From Kribbella pittospori (lineage in GTDB: Bacteria > Actinomycetota > Actinomycetes > Propionibacteriales > Kribbellaceae), in assembly GCF_004331465.1 (NCBI RefSeq), contig NZ_SJKB01000007.1, positions 422,520 to 486,519 of the forward strand: DNA of 64,000 nucleotides, read 5' to 3'. Made by a program: the position numbers and the translations under genes. The notes under the pieces were generated by a model. That model worked only from the letters and a program-made list of their open reading frames with translations. It ran no database searches and had not been told where the DNA came from. Positions 27,019-35,743 of this stretch are shown here, piece by piece. Each line of letters starts with the position of its first letter. Position 1 is the first letter of the stretch.

Positions 27019-27771
27019 GTGGGTGTGAGGACCGGTCTGGTCTCGGTGACGTTCCGCCAGTTGCCGGCCGACGAGGTGGTGGAGCTGGCGGCGAAGGCCA
27101 GTCTCGGGGCGATCGAGTGGGGTGGTGACGTGCACGTCCCGCTCGGCAATCTGGTCACCGCCAAACGGGTGAAGGCGCTGTGCGACGTCCACGGGTTGGG
27201 GATCGCGGCGTACGGCTCCTATCTGCGGGCTGGCAGCATCGACCGCGAGGAGATGCGCTCCGCGGTTGCCACTGCCGAGGCCCTCGGCGCGCCCCGGATC
27301 CGCGTCTGGGCGGGCAACGTCGGTACGGCGCAAGCGGGCGTGGGGGACCGGATGGCGGTGACGCGCGGGCTGGCCGAGCTGGCCGATGTGGCAGCCTCGT
27401 CCGGCATCGAGATCGCGATGGAGTTCCACCGCAACACGCTGACCGACGAGGTCGACTCCACCATCACGCTGCTGCTCGACGTCGGGGCTCCCAACCTCAA
27501 GACGTACTGGCAGCCGCCCGTCGACCTGGACGACGCCCAGTGCCTCGACCAGCTCGAAGCCCTGATGCCGTGGCTGACCACCGTCCACGTCTTCTCCTGG
27601 TGGCCGTCGAACACCCGGCTCCCGCTCGCGGGCCGCGAGTCCCTGTGGCGCCCGGTCCTGGACCGCCTCGCGGCCGAGCCTCGCGAGATCAACGCTCTCC
27701 TCGAGTTCGTCGCCGACGACTCGCCGGAGCAGCTGGCCAAGGACGCCGCCGACCTGCACGCCTGGGTCTAA
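27019..27771 (+). CDS. Sugar phosphate isomerase/epimerase family TIM-barrel protein
   Basis: Protein of 250 residues with the xylose-isomerase-like (AP endonuclease family 2) fold. Metal-site elements can be traced: IEWGGDVHVP early, EFHRNTLTDE in the middle (Glu and His), TVHVFSWWP late. GTG 27019 is preceded by GAGGAGG about 7 bases upstream. It stands alone and the substrate is unknown. The 3' end overlaps the convergent gene by 4 bases. Confidence 0.78.
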   Translation: MGVRTGLVSVTFRQLPADEVVELAAKASLGAIEWGGDVHVPLGNLVTAKRVKALCDVHGLGIAAYGSYLRAGSIDREEMRSAVATAEALGAPRIRVWAGNVGTAQAGVGDRMAVTRGLAELADVAASSGIEIAMEFHRNTLTDEVDSTITLLLDVGAPNLKTYWQPPVDLDDAQCLDQLEALMPWLTTVHVFSWWPSNTRLPLAGRESLWRPVLDRLAAEPREINALLEFVADDSPEQLAKDAADLHAWV

Positions 27772-28424
27772 TTGACGGGTAGGTAGAGAGCGATCACGAG
27801 CTCGCCGCCGGTGGGACGGCCCGAGCTGATCCGGTAGTTGGCCGTCTTCGGCGTGTCCTGCGCGAGTTCGGTCGTCCAGCCGAAGCCGCTGGACGCGGGC
27901 GCTCCGTCCTGGTCCGCGGCCAATCCACCCCAGCGAGTGCGCACCTCCGGACCGAGATTCGTGTTGCCGTGGACCCACAGGAACGGCGTCCTGGCCGGTG
28001 TGGTGAGCTCCACCTTCCCGCGCGAGGCCGGCACGACCTCGGCCCGGACGAAGCGGTAGCGGGTGCCGTTGTCCTCCTTCTCCTTGTCGAGGTCGACCCC
28101 GTTCACCGTGACCTGCGGTCCCGCGTCGTAGATCGCCACCCCGATTCTTGCCTTCGGCACCGACATCGGCCGGCCGAACTTGTCCACCAGGCGTGCCGTC
28201 ACCTGCACGGGCCGACCGGCCGGCACGGCCAGCTGGATGTGCTGGCTCGTGTCGAGCTGAGCCTGGTCGCCGATCGCGGGATAACCGTTCCCCGAGTTCC
28301 CGTCGCTGAGCCGCACCTGGATCCGGTACTCGACCTGGCCGGGCGGGGCGTAGTCATCCGGGTTCCCGACCGTCTGCACGACCACGGACCGGCTGGAGGC
28401 GACGAAGCTGGTGCCGACCTGCAT
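27768..28424 (-). CDS. Hypothetical protein, possibly lacking its N terminus
   Basis: About 218 residues from ATG 28424. Beta-rich, with YRIQVRLSDGNSGNGYPAIGD, LVDKFGRPMSVPKARIGVAIYD and a closing GGELVIALYLPVN; no enzyme motif. No good ribosome binding site is seen ahead of the ATG. The frame stays open upstream but would run under the divergent peptidase gene at 28543 and offers no better start, so the gene may be a truncated secreted protein that has lost its signal peptide. Confidence 0.5.
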   Translation of the reverse strand: MQVGTSFVASSRSVVVQTVGNPDDYAPPGQVEYRIQVRLSDGNSGNGYPAIGDQAQLDTSQHIQLAVPAGRPVQVTARLVDKFGRPMSVPKARIGVAIYDAGPQVTVNGVDLDKEKEDNGTRYRFVRAEVVPASRGKVELTTPARTPFLWVHGNTNLGPEVRTRWGGLAADQDGAPASSGFGWTTELAQDTPKTANYRISSGRPTGGELVIALYLPVN

Positions 28425-28542
28425 CGCGGTCGGACGGATGGTTGCCTTCGCGTCGGAAAGTTTCGCTGAGCACTGGCCAAGCGGTGGATGGTGACGGAAT
28501 GCTGGGCCGGGACAGGTTCCTTCACCGCCCCGGAGGTGTCCG

Positions 28543-29289
28543 ATGTCCATCACCCGACCGTTGCCGCGGCTGATCGCCGTACTGCTGCTGTTCGCGGCGA
28601 CACTCACGACCAGCCAGGTCGTGACCGCGACCAAGGCGCACGCGGATGGTTGTTACACGTGGGGCCGCACGCTCAGCCAGGGCATGAACGGCGAGGACGT
28701 GCGGCAGTTGCAGATCAGGGTCGCCGGCTATCCCGGGTACGGCGGTCACCTCGCCGTCGACGGGGACTTCGGGCCGGCCACCAAGGCCGCGGTGCAGCGG
28801 TTCCAGTCGGCGTACGGGCTGGGGGCGGACGGGATCGCCGGGCCGGCGACGTTCAGCAAGATCTACGGGCTGCAGGACGACGACTGTACGCCGATCCACT
28901 TCGCCTACACCGAACTCGATGACGGGTGCGGCGGATCCGGGTGGGACGGCGGACCGCTGTCTGCCGCGGCGACCAAGGCGAACGCGTTGCAGACCATGTG
29001 GCAGTTGGAGGCGATGCGGCACGCGCTCGGCGACCAGCCGCTGAACATCTCCAGCGGGTTCCGGAGTATTCCGTGCAACAACTCGGTCGGTGGCGCCAGC
29101 AACAGCCAGCACCTGTACGGCCGGTCCGCCGACCTGACCGGGGTCCACTCGTTCTGCACCCTCGCCAAACAAGCCCGCAACCACGGCTTCGGCGGCATCT
29201 TCGGCCCCGGCTACCCCGGCCACAACGACCACACCCACGTCGACATCCGCACCGGCAACGTCTGGGACGCCCCCAACTGCGGCATCTAA
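28543..29289 (+). CDS. Secreted peptidoglycan-binding D-Ala-D-Ala carboxypeptidase (M15 family)
   Basis: Protein of 248 residues. Signal peptide with AHA cleavage near residue 34; peptidoglycan-binding repeat GEDVRQLQIRV...GDFGPATKAAVQRFQ at about 50-108; then a zinc peptidase domain with H190 and D197 (SQHLYGRSAD) and HTH at 230-232. This is the layout of the Streptomyces albus G carboxypeptidase. Six cysteines may form disulfides outside the cell. It trims stem peptides in the cell wall. It overlaps the convergent DUF402 gene by 4 bases. Confidence 0.9.
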   Translation: MSITRPLPRLIAVLLLFAATLTTSQVVTATKAHADGCYTWGRTLSQGMNGEDVRQLQIRVAGYPGYGGHLAVDGDFGPATKAAVQRFQSAYGLGADGIAGPATFSKIYGLQDDDCTPIHFAYTELDDGCGGSGWDGGPLSAAATKANALQTMWQLEAMRHALGDQPLNISSGFRSIPCNNSVGGASNSQHLYGRSADLTGVHSFCTLAKQARNHGFGGIFGPGYPGHNDHTHVDIRTGNVWDAPNCGI

Positions 29290-29843
29290 CTCACCGGCCG
29301 ATCTCCGAAGCTGGTCAGAGGCGGCAGCCCCAGAGCAATCGCCTCTGACAGCCGGGTCCAGCCCGTGGTGCCGAACGGCTCTGTGCCCTGGCTGAACTGC
29401 ATTTCCAACGTGTGAGCCGCTTCGACGGCCGCCCCATACTCGTGATCGTTGATCAAACCAGCCGCGTGCGCCTCCGCAAGCTCATCCCAGTCCTCCGTGC
29501 CAACAGTCCCGTCCGGCCGCCGATACGGATCAAGCTCGAGATCGACGTACGTCCACTCGTCGTCCGCGAACTCCGGCGGCGTACTGACATCAGCCACCAA
29601 CAACCCACCCGGCCGCCACGTCGCGAACCACCACCCGTCCCGCGGCGCAAGGTGCACAGCATGCTCACCCGGACCACCAGGCCCCATCTGCGCGACCTCG
29701 CACGTACTCCCGTCATCGCCCCGGTAACGCGAATGCGCCGGCGTGTAGAACCAGGTGCCAAAGGCATCCACATCCACCACATACGAAGCCCACAACCCAC
29801 ACCCCACCGGCCTCTTCCGCTTCCGGATGTACGTCGTCTTCAC
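29286..29843 (-). CDS. DUF402 domain protein
   Basis: Protein of 185 residues. VDAFGTWFYTPAHSRYRGDDG and YVDLELDPYRRPDGTVGTEDWDELAEAHAAGLI are the DUF402 signature (FomD/SA1684-like fold, some members hydrolyse nucleoside di/triphosphates). GTG 29843 overlaps the stop of the DUF445 gene (GTGA), so the two are coupled. The catalytic role here is not known. Frames extending upstream overlap DUF445 and are rejected. Confidence 0.82.
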   Translation of the reverse strand: MKTTYIRKRKRPVGCGLWASYVVDVDAFGTWFYTPAHSRYRGDDGSTCEVAQMGPGGPGEHAVHLAPRDGWWFATWRPGGLLVADVSTPPEFADDEWTYVDLELDPYRRPDGTVGTEDWDELAEAHAAGLINDHEYGAAVEAAHTLEMQFSQGTEPFGTTGWTRLSEAIALGLPPLTSFGDRPVS

Positions 29844-31087
29844 AGCAGTTGGCTGATCGTGTGGATGAGGAGGCCTACCAGGGCACCGACGACGGTGCCG
29901 TTGATTCGGATGAATTGGAGGTCTCGGCCTACGTGGAGTTCTATTCGGGCGGCGGCTTCGCGGCCGTCCCAGCGTTCGATGGTGTCGGAGATGACGGAGA
30001 CGATCTCGTTGCCGTACGTGCGTACGACGTACCCGACCGCCTCCGAGGCACGGGCGTCGACCTTCCCGCGTAGCGCCTCGTCGTCCTGCAGTCGTTGCCC
30101 CAGGTCCTGGATGGCCTTGGTCGCGCGCACTCGCAGCGTGCTGTCCGGATCGGCGATGGAGTCGATCAGTGCGGTGCGTACGGCGTCCCACACCGCGGTC
30201 AGGCTGGAGCCCATATCTGGATGCGTCAGCATCCGCGCCTTGAACGCCTCGAACCGCGCCATCGTCTCGGGATCGTTCTGCAGATCATGCGCGAGCTGCC
30301 CGAGCAGCCGGTCGACCGCCCGCCGCGCCGCATGCGTCGGGTTGTCGCGTACGTCGGCCAGCCAGGCCAGCGCCTCGCGGTGGATCCGGTCGATCACCAG
30401 CCGGTCGACCCATTGCGGCGACCACCGCGGCGCGCGCGGACCAACCACGTCGGCGAGCAACTCGCGATTGTCGCGCAGCCAGTCATGCGCCTCCACCATC
30501 AGCAGGTCGAACAACGCGTGGTGGGCACCGTCCTCGACGACCGACTGCAGGAAGTGCCCCGCGATCGGACTCAACGGCTCCTGCACGAACCGCGGCAGCA
30601 GCGACCCCCGGACGAACGCCGCCACGTCCTCGTCACCGAGCCGCGGCAGCGCGGCCCCGATCGTCCGAGCGCCCTCAGCCACGATCCGCTCGGCATGCGT
30701 CCCGGAGGTCAGCCACTCACCGGCCCGGCGGCTGACCTCGGCGGTCCGCATCTTCTCCGCCACCACCTCCTGGGACAGGAAGTTCTCGGTGACGAACTGC
30801 TCCAGGCTCTCGGCCAGGCTGTCCTTGCGGGTCGGCACGATCGCCGTGTGCGGGATCGGCAGCCCCAGCGGCCGCCGGAACAGCGCGGTCACCGCGAACC
30901 AGTCCGCCAGCGCACCCACCATCGCGGCCTCAGCCGCGGCGTTCAGGTACGCCCAGCCGCCGTCGCGGTGCAGCGTGGCCACATAGATCACCGCGGCCAG
31001 CAGCAGCAACGACAACGCCACCGATCGCATCTGCCGCAGCCCGCGCCGCCGGACGAGGTCGGCGGCGCCCAACGTCAATGTCGCCAT
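29840..31087 (-). CDS. DUF445 family membrane-associated protein
   Basis: Protein of 415 residues. One or two N-terminal membrane segments (about 21-60, containing NAAAEAAMVGALADWFAVTALFRRPLG) followed by a long alpha-helical soluble part and a last hydrophobic helix (GTVVGALVGLLIHTISQLL). This is the YjiN/DUF445 layout. Function unknown in the family. First gene of a two-gene unit with DUF402. Confidence 0.85.
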   Translation of the reverse strand: MATLTLGAADLVRRRGLRQMRSVALSLLLLAAVIYVATLHRDGGWAYLNAAAEAAMVGALADWFAVTALFRRPLGLPIPHTAIVPTRKDSLAESLEQFVTENFLSQEVVAEKMRTAEVSRRAGEWLTSGTHAERIVAEGARTIGAALPRLGDEDVAAFVRGSLLPRFVQEPLSPIAGHFLQSVVEDGAHHALFDLLMVEAHDWLRDNRELLADVVGPRAPRWSPQWVDRLVIDRIHREALAWLADVRDNPTHAARRAVDRLLGQLAHDLQNDPETMARFEAFKARMLTHPDMGSSLTAVWDAVRTALIDSIADPDSTLRVRATKAIQDLGQRLQDDEALRGKVDARASEAVGYVVRTYGNEIVSVISDTIERWDGREAAARIELHVGRDLQFIRINGTVVGALVGLLIHTISQLL

Positions 31088-31122
31088 ACCCCGATCTAAC
31101 CAAGTCCCCGGTGATCAGGCGG

Positions 31123-32346
31123 TCAGGCGACGACCTGGTCGACCCCTGAATTCCGGACCGTACGCCGATCCATCAGGCCGGAGACGAGGGCCAGGAGCAG
31201 CCCGGCGACGGCCAGGACCGCACCGACGCGGCTCGGCCACTCGTAGCCGTAGCCGGCGGCCAGGACGACGCTGCCGAGCCAGGCGCCGAGGGCGTTCGCG
31301 ATGTTCAGCGTCGAGTGGTTGAGTGACGCCGCCAGCGACTGTCCCTCGTGTGCGACGTCCATCAGCCGGGTCTGCAGCGCCGGAACCAGGATGCTCGCCG
31401 AGAATCCCATCGCGAACACCGCGATCAGCGCTCCGGGCCGGGTCTGCGCCAGCCACCCGAACGTTCCGAGGACGACGGTGATCGCGAGCAGGCCGCCGTA
31501 CAGGCTGGGCATCAGGGCGCGGTCGGCGAACCGACCGCCGACGACGGTCCCGCACGTCATGCCGATGCCGTACACGGCCAGCACCACCGTGACCGCGGCC
31601 TCCGAGAAACCGGCCAGTTCCGTCATCGTCGGGGCGATATACGAGTACGTCGCGAACATGCCGCCGAAGCCGACCATCCCGACCAGCAGGGCCATCCACA
31701 CCTGCGGCCGGGACAGCGCGCTCAGCTCGCTGCGGATGTTGACGTCGCTGCCAACCGGCTGCGGCGGAACCCAGAACCACACCGCCACCAGCGTGACCAG
31801 TCCAAGCGCGCCGACCGCCAGAAACGGAGCGGGCCAGCCGAGTCGCTGGCCCATCAGAGTGGTGATCGGTACGCCGATGATGTTGGCCACCGGAAGACCG
31901 ACCATCGTCATCGACACCGCCCAGGCCCGCCGATTGACCGGCACGAGTGTGGTCCCGACCACCGCGCCGATGCCGAAGAACGCCCCGTGCGGTACGCCGG
32001 TCAGAAACCGCGCGGCCATCAGGAACTCGTAGCTCGAGGCAACGGCCGACAGCACGTTGCCGATCACGAACACCGCCATCAGCCCGAGCAGCAGCCGCTT
32101 CCGCCCGGTCCGGGCGCCGAGCGCCGCGATCACCGGTGCGCCGACCACGACACCCAGCGCGTACGCCGAGATGAGGTGGCCCGCGGTCGGGATCGAGATT
32201 CCCACCCCGTCAGCGATCTGGGGCAGTACTCCCATCGTGACGAACTCGGTGGTTCCGATCGCGAAACCACCGGTCGCCAGCGCGAACAGAGCGAGGCCGA
32301 CAGGCCGCGAGATGCCGCGGTTGTCAGGAGTCACTGAGTTTGTCAC
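31123..32346 (-). CDS. MFS transporter (arabinose-efflux/AraJ-like)
   Basis: About 407 residues with 12 helices. FATGGFAIGTTEFVTMGVLPQIA-type start and GARTGRKRLLLGLM between helices 2 and 3 are typical of the DHA1 sugar-efflux/AraJ branch. Two GTG starts are possible (32346 or 32334) and neither has a clear ribosome binding site. The start region overlaps the stop of a small membrane ORF upstream, which suggests coupling. A perfect TetR-type palindrome lies between this unit and the divergent TetR gene, so TetR control is likely. Confidence 0.88.
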   Translation of the reverse strand: MTNSVTPDNRGISRPVGLALFALATGGFAIGTTEFVTMGVLPQIADGVGISIPTAGHLISAYALGVVVGAPVIAALGARTGRKRLLLGLMAVFVIGNVLSAVASSYEFLMAARFLTGVPHGAFFGIGAVVGTTLVPVNRRAWAVSMTMVGLPVANIIGVPITTLMGQRLGWPAPFLAVGALGLVTLVAVWFWVPPQPVGSDVNIRSELSALSRPQVWMALLVGMVGFGGMFATYSYIAPTMTELAGFSEAAVTVVLAVYGIGMTCGTVVGGRFADRALMPSLYGGLLAITVVLGTFGWLAQTRPGALIAVFAMGFSASILVPALQTRLMDVAHEGQSLAASLNHSTLNIANALGAWLGSVVLAAGYGYEWPSRVGAVLAVAGLLLALVSGLMDRRTVRNSGVDQVVA

Positions 32347-32573
32347 GCCTGATTGTCGCACCCACGAGGAGCGCCACCGCGATGAGGGCGAAGACCACAT
32401 TGCCGATCAGGTCGGTCGTCCGCGACGCATCCATCACCGGGTCCTCCGGGAACGCGTGCCACGCGTAGGTCAGCAGCGCACCACCCGCCGCCGCGAGCGA
32501 ATGCATGTGCGTCCACCCGGTCCGCCGCGACCACCACGATCACCGCGAGGGTCCCGGACCTGACGGATGTCAT
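32324..32573 (-). pseudogene. Small two-helix membrane protein, probably split by a 1-base insertion
   Basis: ATG 32573 starts MTSVRSGTLAVIVVVAA, then the phase turns unlikely. From about 32510 another phase reads GWTHMHSLAAAGGALLTYAWHAF, then a second hydrophobic segment LIGNVVFALIAVALLVGATI and the stop at 32324. The span is 250 bases, one more than a multiple of three; removing one C of GACCGGG would join both parts into 82 residues. As it stands only MHSLAAAGG onward (60 residues, ATG 32506) could be made. It precedes the MFS gene and overlaps its start. Confidence 0.4.
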
Positions 32574-32600
32574 GGCTCAGGGATCATTCAGGGTCATTTC

Positions 32601-32617
32601 CCTATACGCCGTATAGG
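32601..32617. promoter_or_regulatory. Perfect palindrome, candidate TetR operator
   Basis: CCTATAC-GCC-GTATAGG has 7-bp perfect arms and sits 13 bases ahead of the TetR start and 27 bases ahead of the divergent unit. Palindromes with this TATAC/GTATA core are common TetR-family targets. A second short palindrome (TGAATG-A-CATTCA, 32628-32640) overlaps the TetR start codon. Confidence 0.65.
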
Positions 32618-32630
32618 TAATGCAGGTTGA

Positions 32631-33224
32631 ATGACATTCATGAGCGAGGTGACGACGAAGGACCGGATCACCGCGGCCGCGACCTGGCTGCTGACCGAGC
32701 ACGGCGCGGCCGGCGTGTCGATGCGGAAGGTGGCAGCCGCGGTCGGGATCACGCCGATGGCGATCTACCAGTACTTCCCGGACCGGGAGTCCCTGCTGAA
32801 CGCGGTCGCCGACGCTGCCTTCGCCGAGCTGGTCCGGCGCTGGGAGTCCGCCCCGCGCAGTACGGCGGCGGACGAGCGGATGCGGGAGATGCTGGTCGAC
32901 CACGTCGACTTCGCGCTCGCCCAGCCGCGGCTCTACGACTACATGTTCACCGAGCGGCGCGACCAGGCGCGGAAGTTCCCGGACGATTTCCGCGCCCGCA
33001 AGTCGCCGACGTTCAACCTGGTCGCCGACGCGATCTCCGATGGCGTCGACCAGGGCCTCTTCTCCGACGACGACATCTGGGAGACCAGCCTGATGTTCGC
33101 CGCCCTCCTGCACGGCCTGATCCAGCTCCACCACGGCGACCGCATCGGCATGCCCGACCCCGCCTTCCGCACGCTGTGCCTCGAACTCGCCGAAAGGATG
33201 ATCGATGGCCTCCTCCGTACCTAA
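32631..33224 (+). CDS. TetR-family transcriptional regulator
   Basis: Protein of 197 residues. The helix-turn-helix is AAGVSMRKVAAAVGITPMAIYQYFPDRESLL at about 27-57, with the TetR tyrosine-x-tyrosine-phenylalanine ending. The C-terminal ligand domain is of the TetR_C_33/WHG-like size. ATG 32631 or 32640 may be used. It is divergent from the small membrane ORF/MFS unit, with an ideal operator between them, and its 3' end overlaps the next gene by 20 bases. Confidence 0.9.
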   Translation: MTFMSEVTTKDRITAAATWLLTEHGAAGVSMRKVAAAVGITPMAIYQYFPDRESLLNAVADAAFAELVRRWESAPRSTAADERMREMLVDHVDFALAQPRLYDYMFTERRDQARKFPDDFRARKSPTFNLVADAISDGVDQGLFSDDDIWETSLMFAALLHGLIQLHHGDRIGMPDPAFRTLCLELAERMIDGLLRT

Positions 33225-34716
33225 AGGTGTGGCCGCCGCGGTCGCGACCGGTGCCTTGCTGTACTTCGGTTCCGGCCTCCACGCCCTGCCCGCGCTGACC
33301 TGGCTCGCACCGCTGCCTGTGCTCCTTGTCGCACCCCGCCTGAATCCCGGGCTCGCGGCCCTGACCGCCTTTGCTGGTTGGCTTCTCGGGCTCACCAACC
33401 TGGCCCGCTACCTGCGTAACGACCTTGGGCTTCCGCTGGTCGCGCTGGCCTTCCTGGTCCTGCTCGCGGCCGTCTTCACCGCGACCGTCCTCTTCTTCCG
33501 AGCGCTCGTCGTCCGAAGGCACTTCGTGCTCGCAGCGTTCGCCGCGCCTGCGCTCTGGGCGGCTCTCGACTACCTGATCGCGACCGTCTCGCCCCACGGC
33601 GCGTTCACCAGCCTCACGTACACCCAGGCCGAGGTAGCACCCATCAACCAGATCGTCTCCCTGACCGGCCTGTGGGGTCTCAGCTTCCTCCTGCTGTTCC
33701 CAGCAGCCGTCCTCGCCACGAGACGTCTCGTTCTGGTCGGTGCTCTCGTGGTCGTTGCCGCCGGCACCTGTCTGTACGGCGTACTCCGGCTCGACGGGAC
33801 CGCGGACAGTCAGCCGCTGCGGATCGCCGTACTCTCCGCCGAAGGTGAAGACAACGCGCGCTGGCCGGACGGCGGTGGCCCAGCCGTGCTGGAGCGCTAC
33901 CGCCCGATGATCGCCGACGCAGCCCGATCCGGCGCACAGGTCGTCCTGCTCCCGGAGAAGATCATCGACCTCGACGCGACCGCACTTCCGCAGCTGTCCG
34001 AGGAGTTCCAGACACTTGCCACCAGCAACAAGGTCGAGCTCGTCGTCGGCCTGACTGTCTTCGGTCCCGACGACTACAACCGGGCCCTGATCGTCCACCC
34101 CGACGGCAGCGCGCCCACGTCGTACGACAAACACCACCTGATCCCCGGCATTGAGCCGTACACCCCCGGCGACCACTTCGCCGTCTACAAGAGCTGGGGC
34201 TTGCTGATCTGCAAGGACCTGGACTTCCCCGCACTGTCCCGCGCGTACGGGAAAGAAGATGTCAGCCTGCTGCTGGTGCCGGCGCTCGACTTCGAGGACG
34301 ACGGCTGGCTGCACAGCCGGATGGCACTGCTCCGTGGGCTCGAGAACGGCATCCCGATGGCCCGCGACGGCAGCAAGGGCCGCCTCACCCTGAGCGACGC
34401 GCAGGGTCGGATCGTGTCCGAGACGACGGCGCCTGTCGACGCGCCGGCCGTCCTGATCGGCGAGCTCCGCCCAGGCAGAGACGGGACCGTCTACACCGCC
34501 TGGGGTGACTGGTTCGCGTGGCTGTGCTGTCTCGTTGCACTGGCCGGGGTGGTGTGGTTGAGGTCGCGCGGTGGGCGTGGGAGCATCCGGCATGGCCAAC
34601 TATGGGGATCACCAGTTGCAGATCTACCTGCAGGGGATGCTGCAGGGGACACGGCCGGAGATCACGACCGACCTGGCCCGGCTGGAGTCGCAGGCGGCCG
34701 GGACGCTGTCCGCTGA
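33205..34716 (+). CDS. Apolipoprotein N-acyltransferase-like / carbon-nitrogen hydrolase membrane protein
   Basis: 503 residues: five or six N-terminal membrane helices to about residue 190, then a nitrilase domain with the triad E251 (LLPEK), K309 (YDKHHLIPG) and C336 (LLICKDLDFP), and a C-terminal helix (WGDWFAWLCCLVALAGVVWL). This is the Lnt layout, so lipoprotein N-acylation is possible, though actinomycetes have several such paralogues. The last 45 or so residues past RSRGG are low-complexity and are encoded inside the next gene for 125 bases, so the natural end may be near 34560. Confidence 0.8.
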   Translation: MASSVPKGVAAAVATGALLYFGSGLHALPALTWLAPLPVLLVAPRLNPGLAALTAFAGWLLGLTNLARYLRNDLGLPLVALAFLVLLAAVFTATVLFFRALVVRRHFVLAAFAAPALWAALDYLIATVSPHGAFTSLTYTQAEVAPINQIVSLTGLWGLSFLLLFPAAVLATRRLVLVGALVVVAAGTCLYGVLRLDGTADSQPLRIAVLSAEGEDNARWPDGGGPAVLERYRPMIADAARSGAQVVLLPEKIIDLDATALPQLSEEFQTLATSNKVELVVGLTVFGPDDYNRALIVHPDGSAPTSYDKHHLIPGIEPYTPGDHFAVYKSWGLLICKDLDFPALSRAYGKEDVSLLLVPALDFEDDGWLHSRMALLRGLENGIPMARDGSKGRLTLSDAQGRIVSETTAPVDAPAVLIGELRPGRDGTVYTAWGDWFAWLCCLVALAGVVWLRSRGGRGSIRHGQLWGSPVADLPAGDAAGDTAGDHDRPGPAGVAGGRDAVR

Positions 34717-35743
34717 GGCGATGGGGTACATCGTGCCGAGCGCGGGCAGTGGGGCGACGGCGCGCGCGAACCTGGCGGCGTTCGATCGGTGGCGGCTGGT
34801 GCCCCGGATGCTGCGCGGCAGCACCGACCGGGACCTGTCCTGCACCATCCTCGGTACGGCGATGCCCGCGCCGGTGCTGGTCGCGCCGATCGGCGTGCAG
34901 ACGCTGGCCCACCCGGACGGCGAGCTGGCGACCGCCCGGGCCGCTGACGCGCTCGGCCTGACCTACACGCACTCGACGCAGGCGAGCCACGCCTTCGAGC
35001 AGATCGAGGCGAAGAGCAAGTGGTACCAGCTCTACTGGCCGACGGACCGCGACGTCTGCCTCAGCTTCCTGCAGCGGGCGAAGGCGAGCGGGTACGGCGT
35101 CCTGGTTGTCACCCTCGACACCGGGACGCTGGGCTGGCGTCCTGCTGACCTGGACCGCGGGTTCCTGCCGTTCCTCAAGGGAGAGGGGCTGGCGAACTAC
35201 TTCAGCGACCCGGCCTTCCAGGCCAAGCTGGCCAAGCCGGTCGCCGAGGACCCGGGCGCGGCGGTGATGCACTGGGCGCAGATGTTCCCGAACGTCGGCC
35301 TGGGCTGGGACGAGCTGTCGTTCCTGCGGGACAACTGGGACGGCCCGATCGTGCTGAAGGGGATCACGGCCGTCGAGGACGCGAAGCTGGCTGCCGAGCA
35401 CGGCGTGGACGGGGTCGTGGTCTCGAACCATGGCGGCCGTCAGGTCGACGGCGCGATCGCGTCACTCGACGCGCTGCCGGCGATCGCGGACGCGGTCGGT
35501 GAACAGCTGACGGTCCTCTTCGACTCGGGTGTCCGCACCGGCTCGGACGCGGCGAAGGCCCTCGCCCTTGGCGCGAAGGCGGTCCTGCTCGGCCGTCCGC
35601 TGCTCTACGGCCTCGCGCTGGCCGGGCAGGCGGGTGTCGAGCACGTCCTGCGCTGCTTCCTGGCCGAGCTCGATCTGACCCTGGCACTGTCCGGCTACGC
35701 CAACCACCGCGAGCTCAACCGGGACTCGGTGGTCCGGGCGTGA
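34592..35743 (+). CDS. FMN-dependent alpha-hydroxy acid oxidase (lactate 2-monooxygenase type)
   Basis: Protein of 383 residues. The active-site block SNHGGRQVDG (His base, Arg) is near 286-295, followed by FDSGVRTGSDAAKALALGAKAVLLGRP for FMN phosphate binding; early part MGYIVPSAGSGATARANLAAFDRW matches the lactate monooxygenase branch. Substrate could be lactate or another 2-hydroxy acid. ATG 34592 has GGGAG 8 bases ahead. The stop overlaps the HAD gene GTG by 4 bases. Confidence 0.87.
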   Translation: MANYGDHQLQIYLQGMLQGTRPEITTDLARLESQAAGTLSAEAMGYIVPSAGSGATARANLAAFDRWRLVPRMLRGSTDRDLSCTILGTAMPAPVLVAPIGVQTLAHPDGELATARAADALGLTYTHSTQASHAFEQIEAKSKWYQLYWPTDRDVCLSFLQRAKASGYGVLVVTLDTGTLGWRPADLDRGFLPFLKGEGLANYFSDPAFQAKLAKPVAEDPGAAVMHWAQMFPNVGLGWDELSFLRDNWDGPIVLKGITAVEDAKLAAEHGVDGVVVSNHGGRQVDGAIASLDALPAIADAVGEQLTVLFDSGVRTGSDAAKALALGAKAVLLGRPLLYGLALAGQAGVEHVLRCFLAELDLTLALSGYANHRELNRDSVVRA

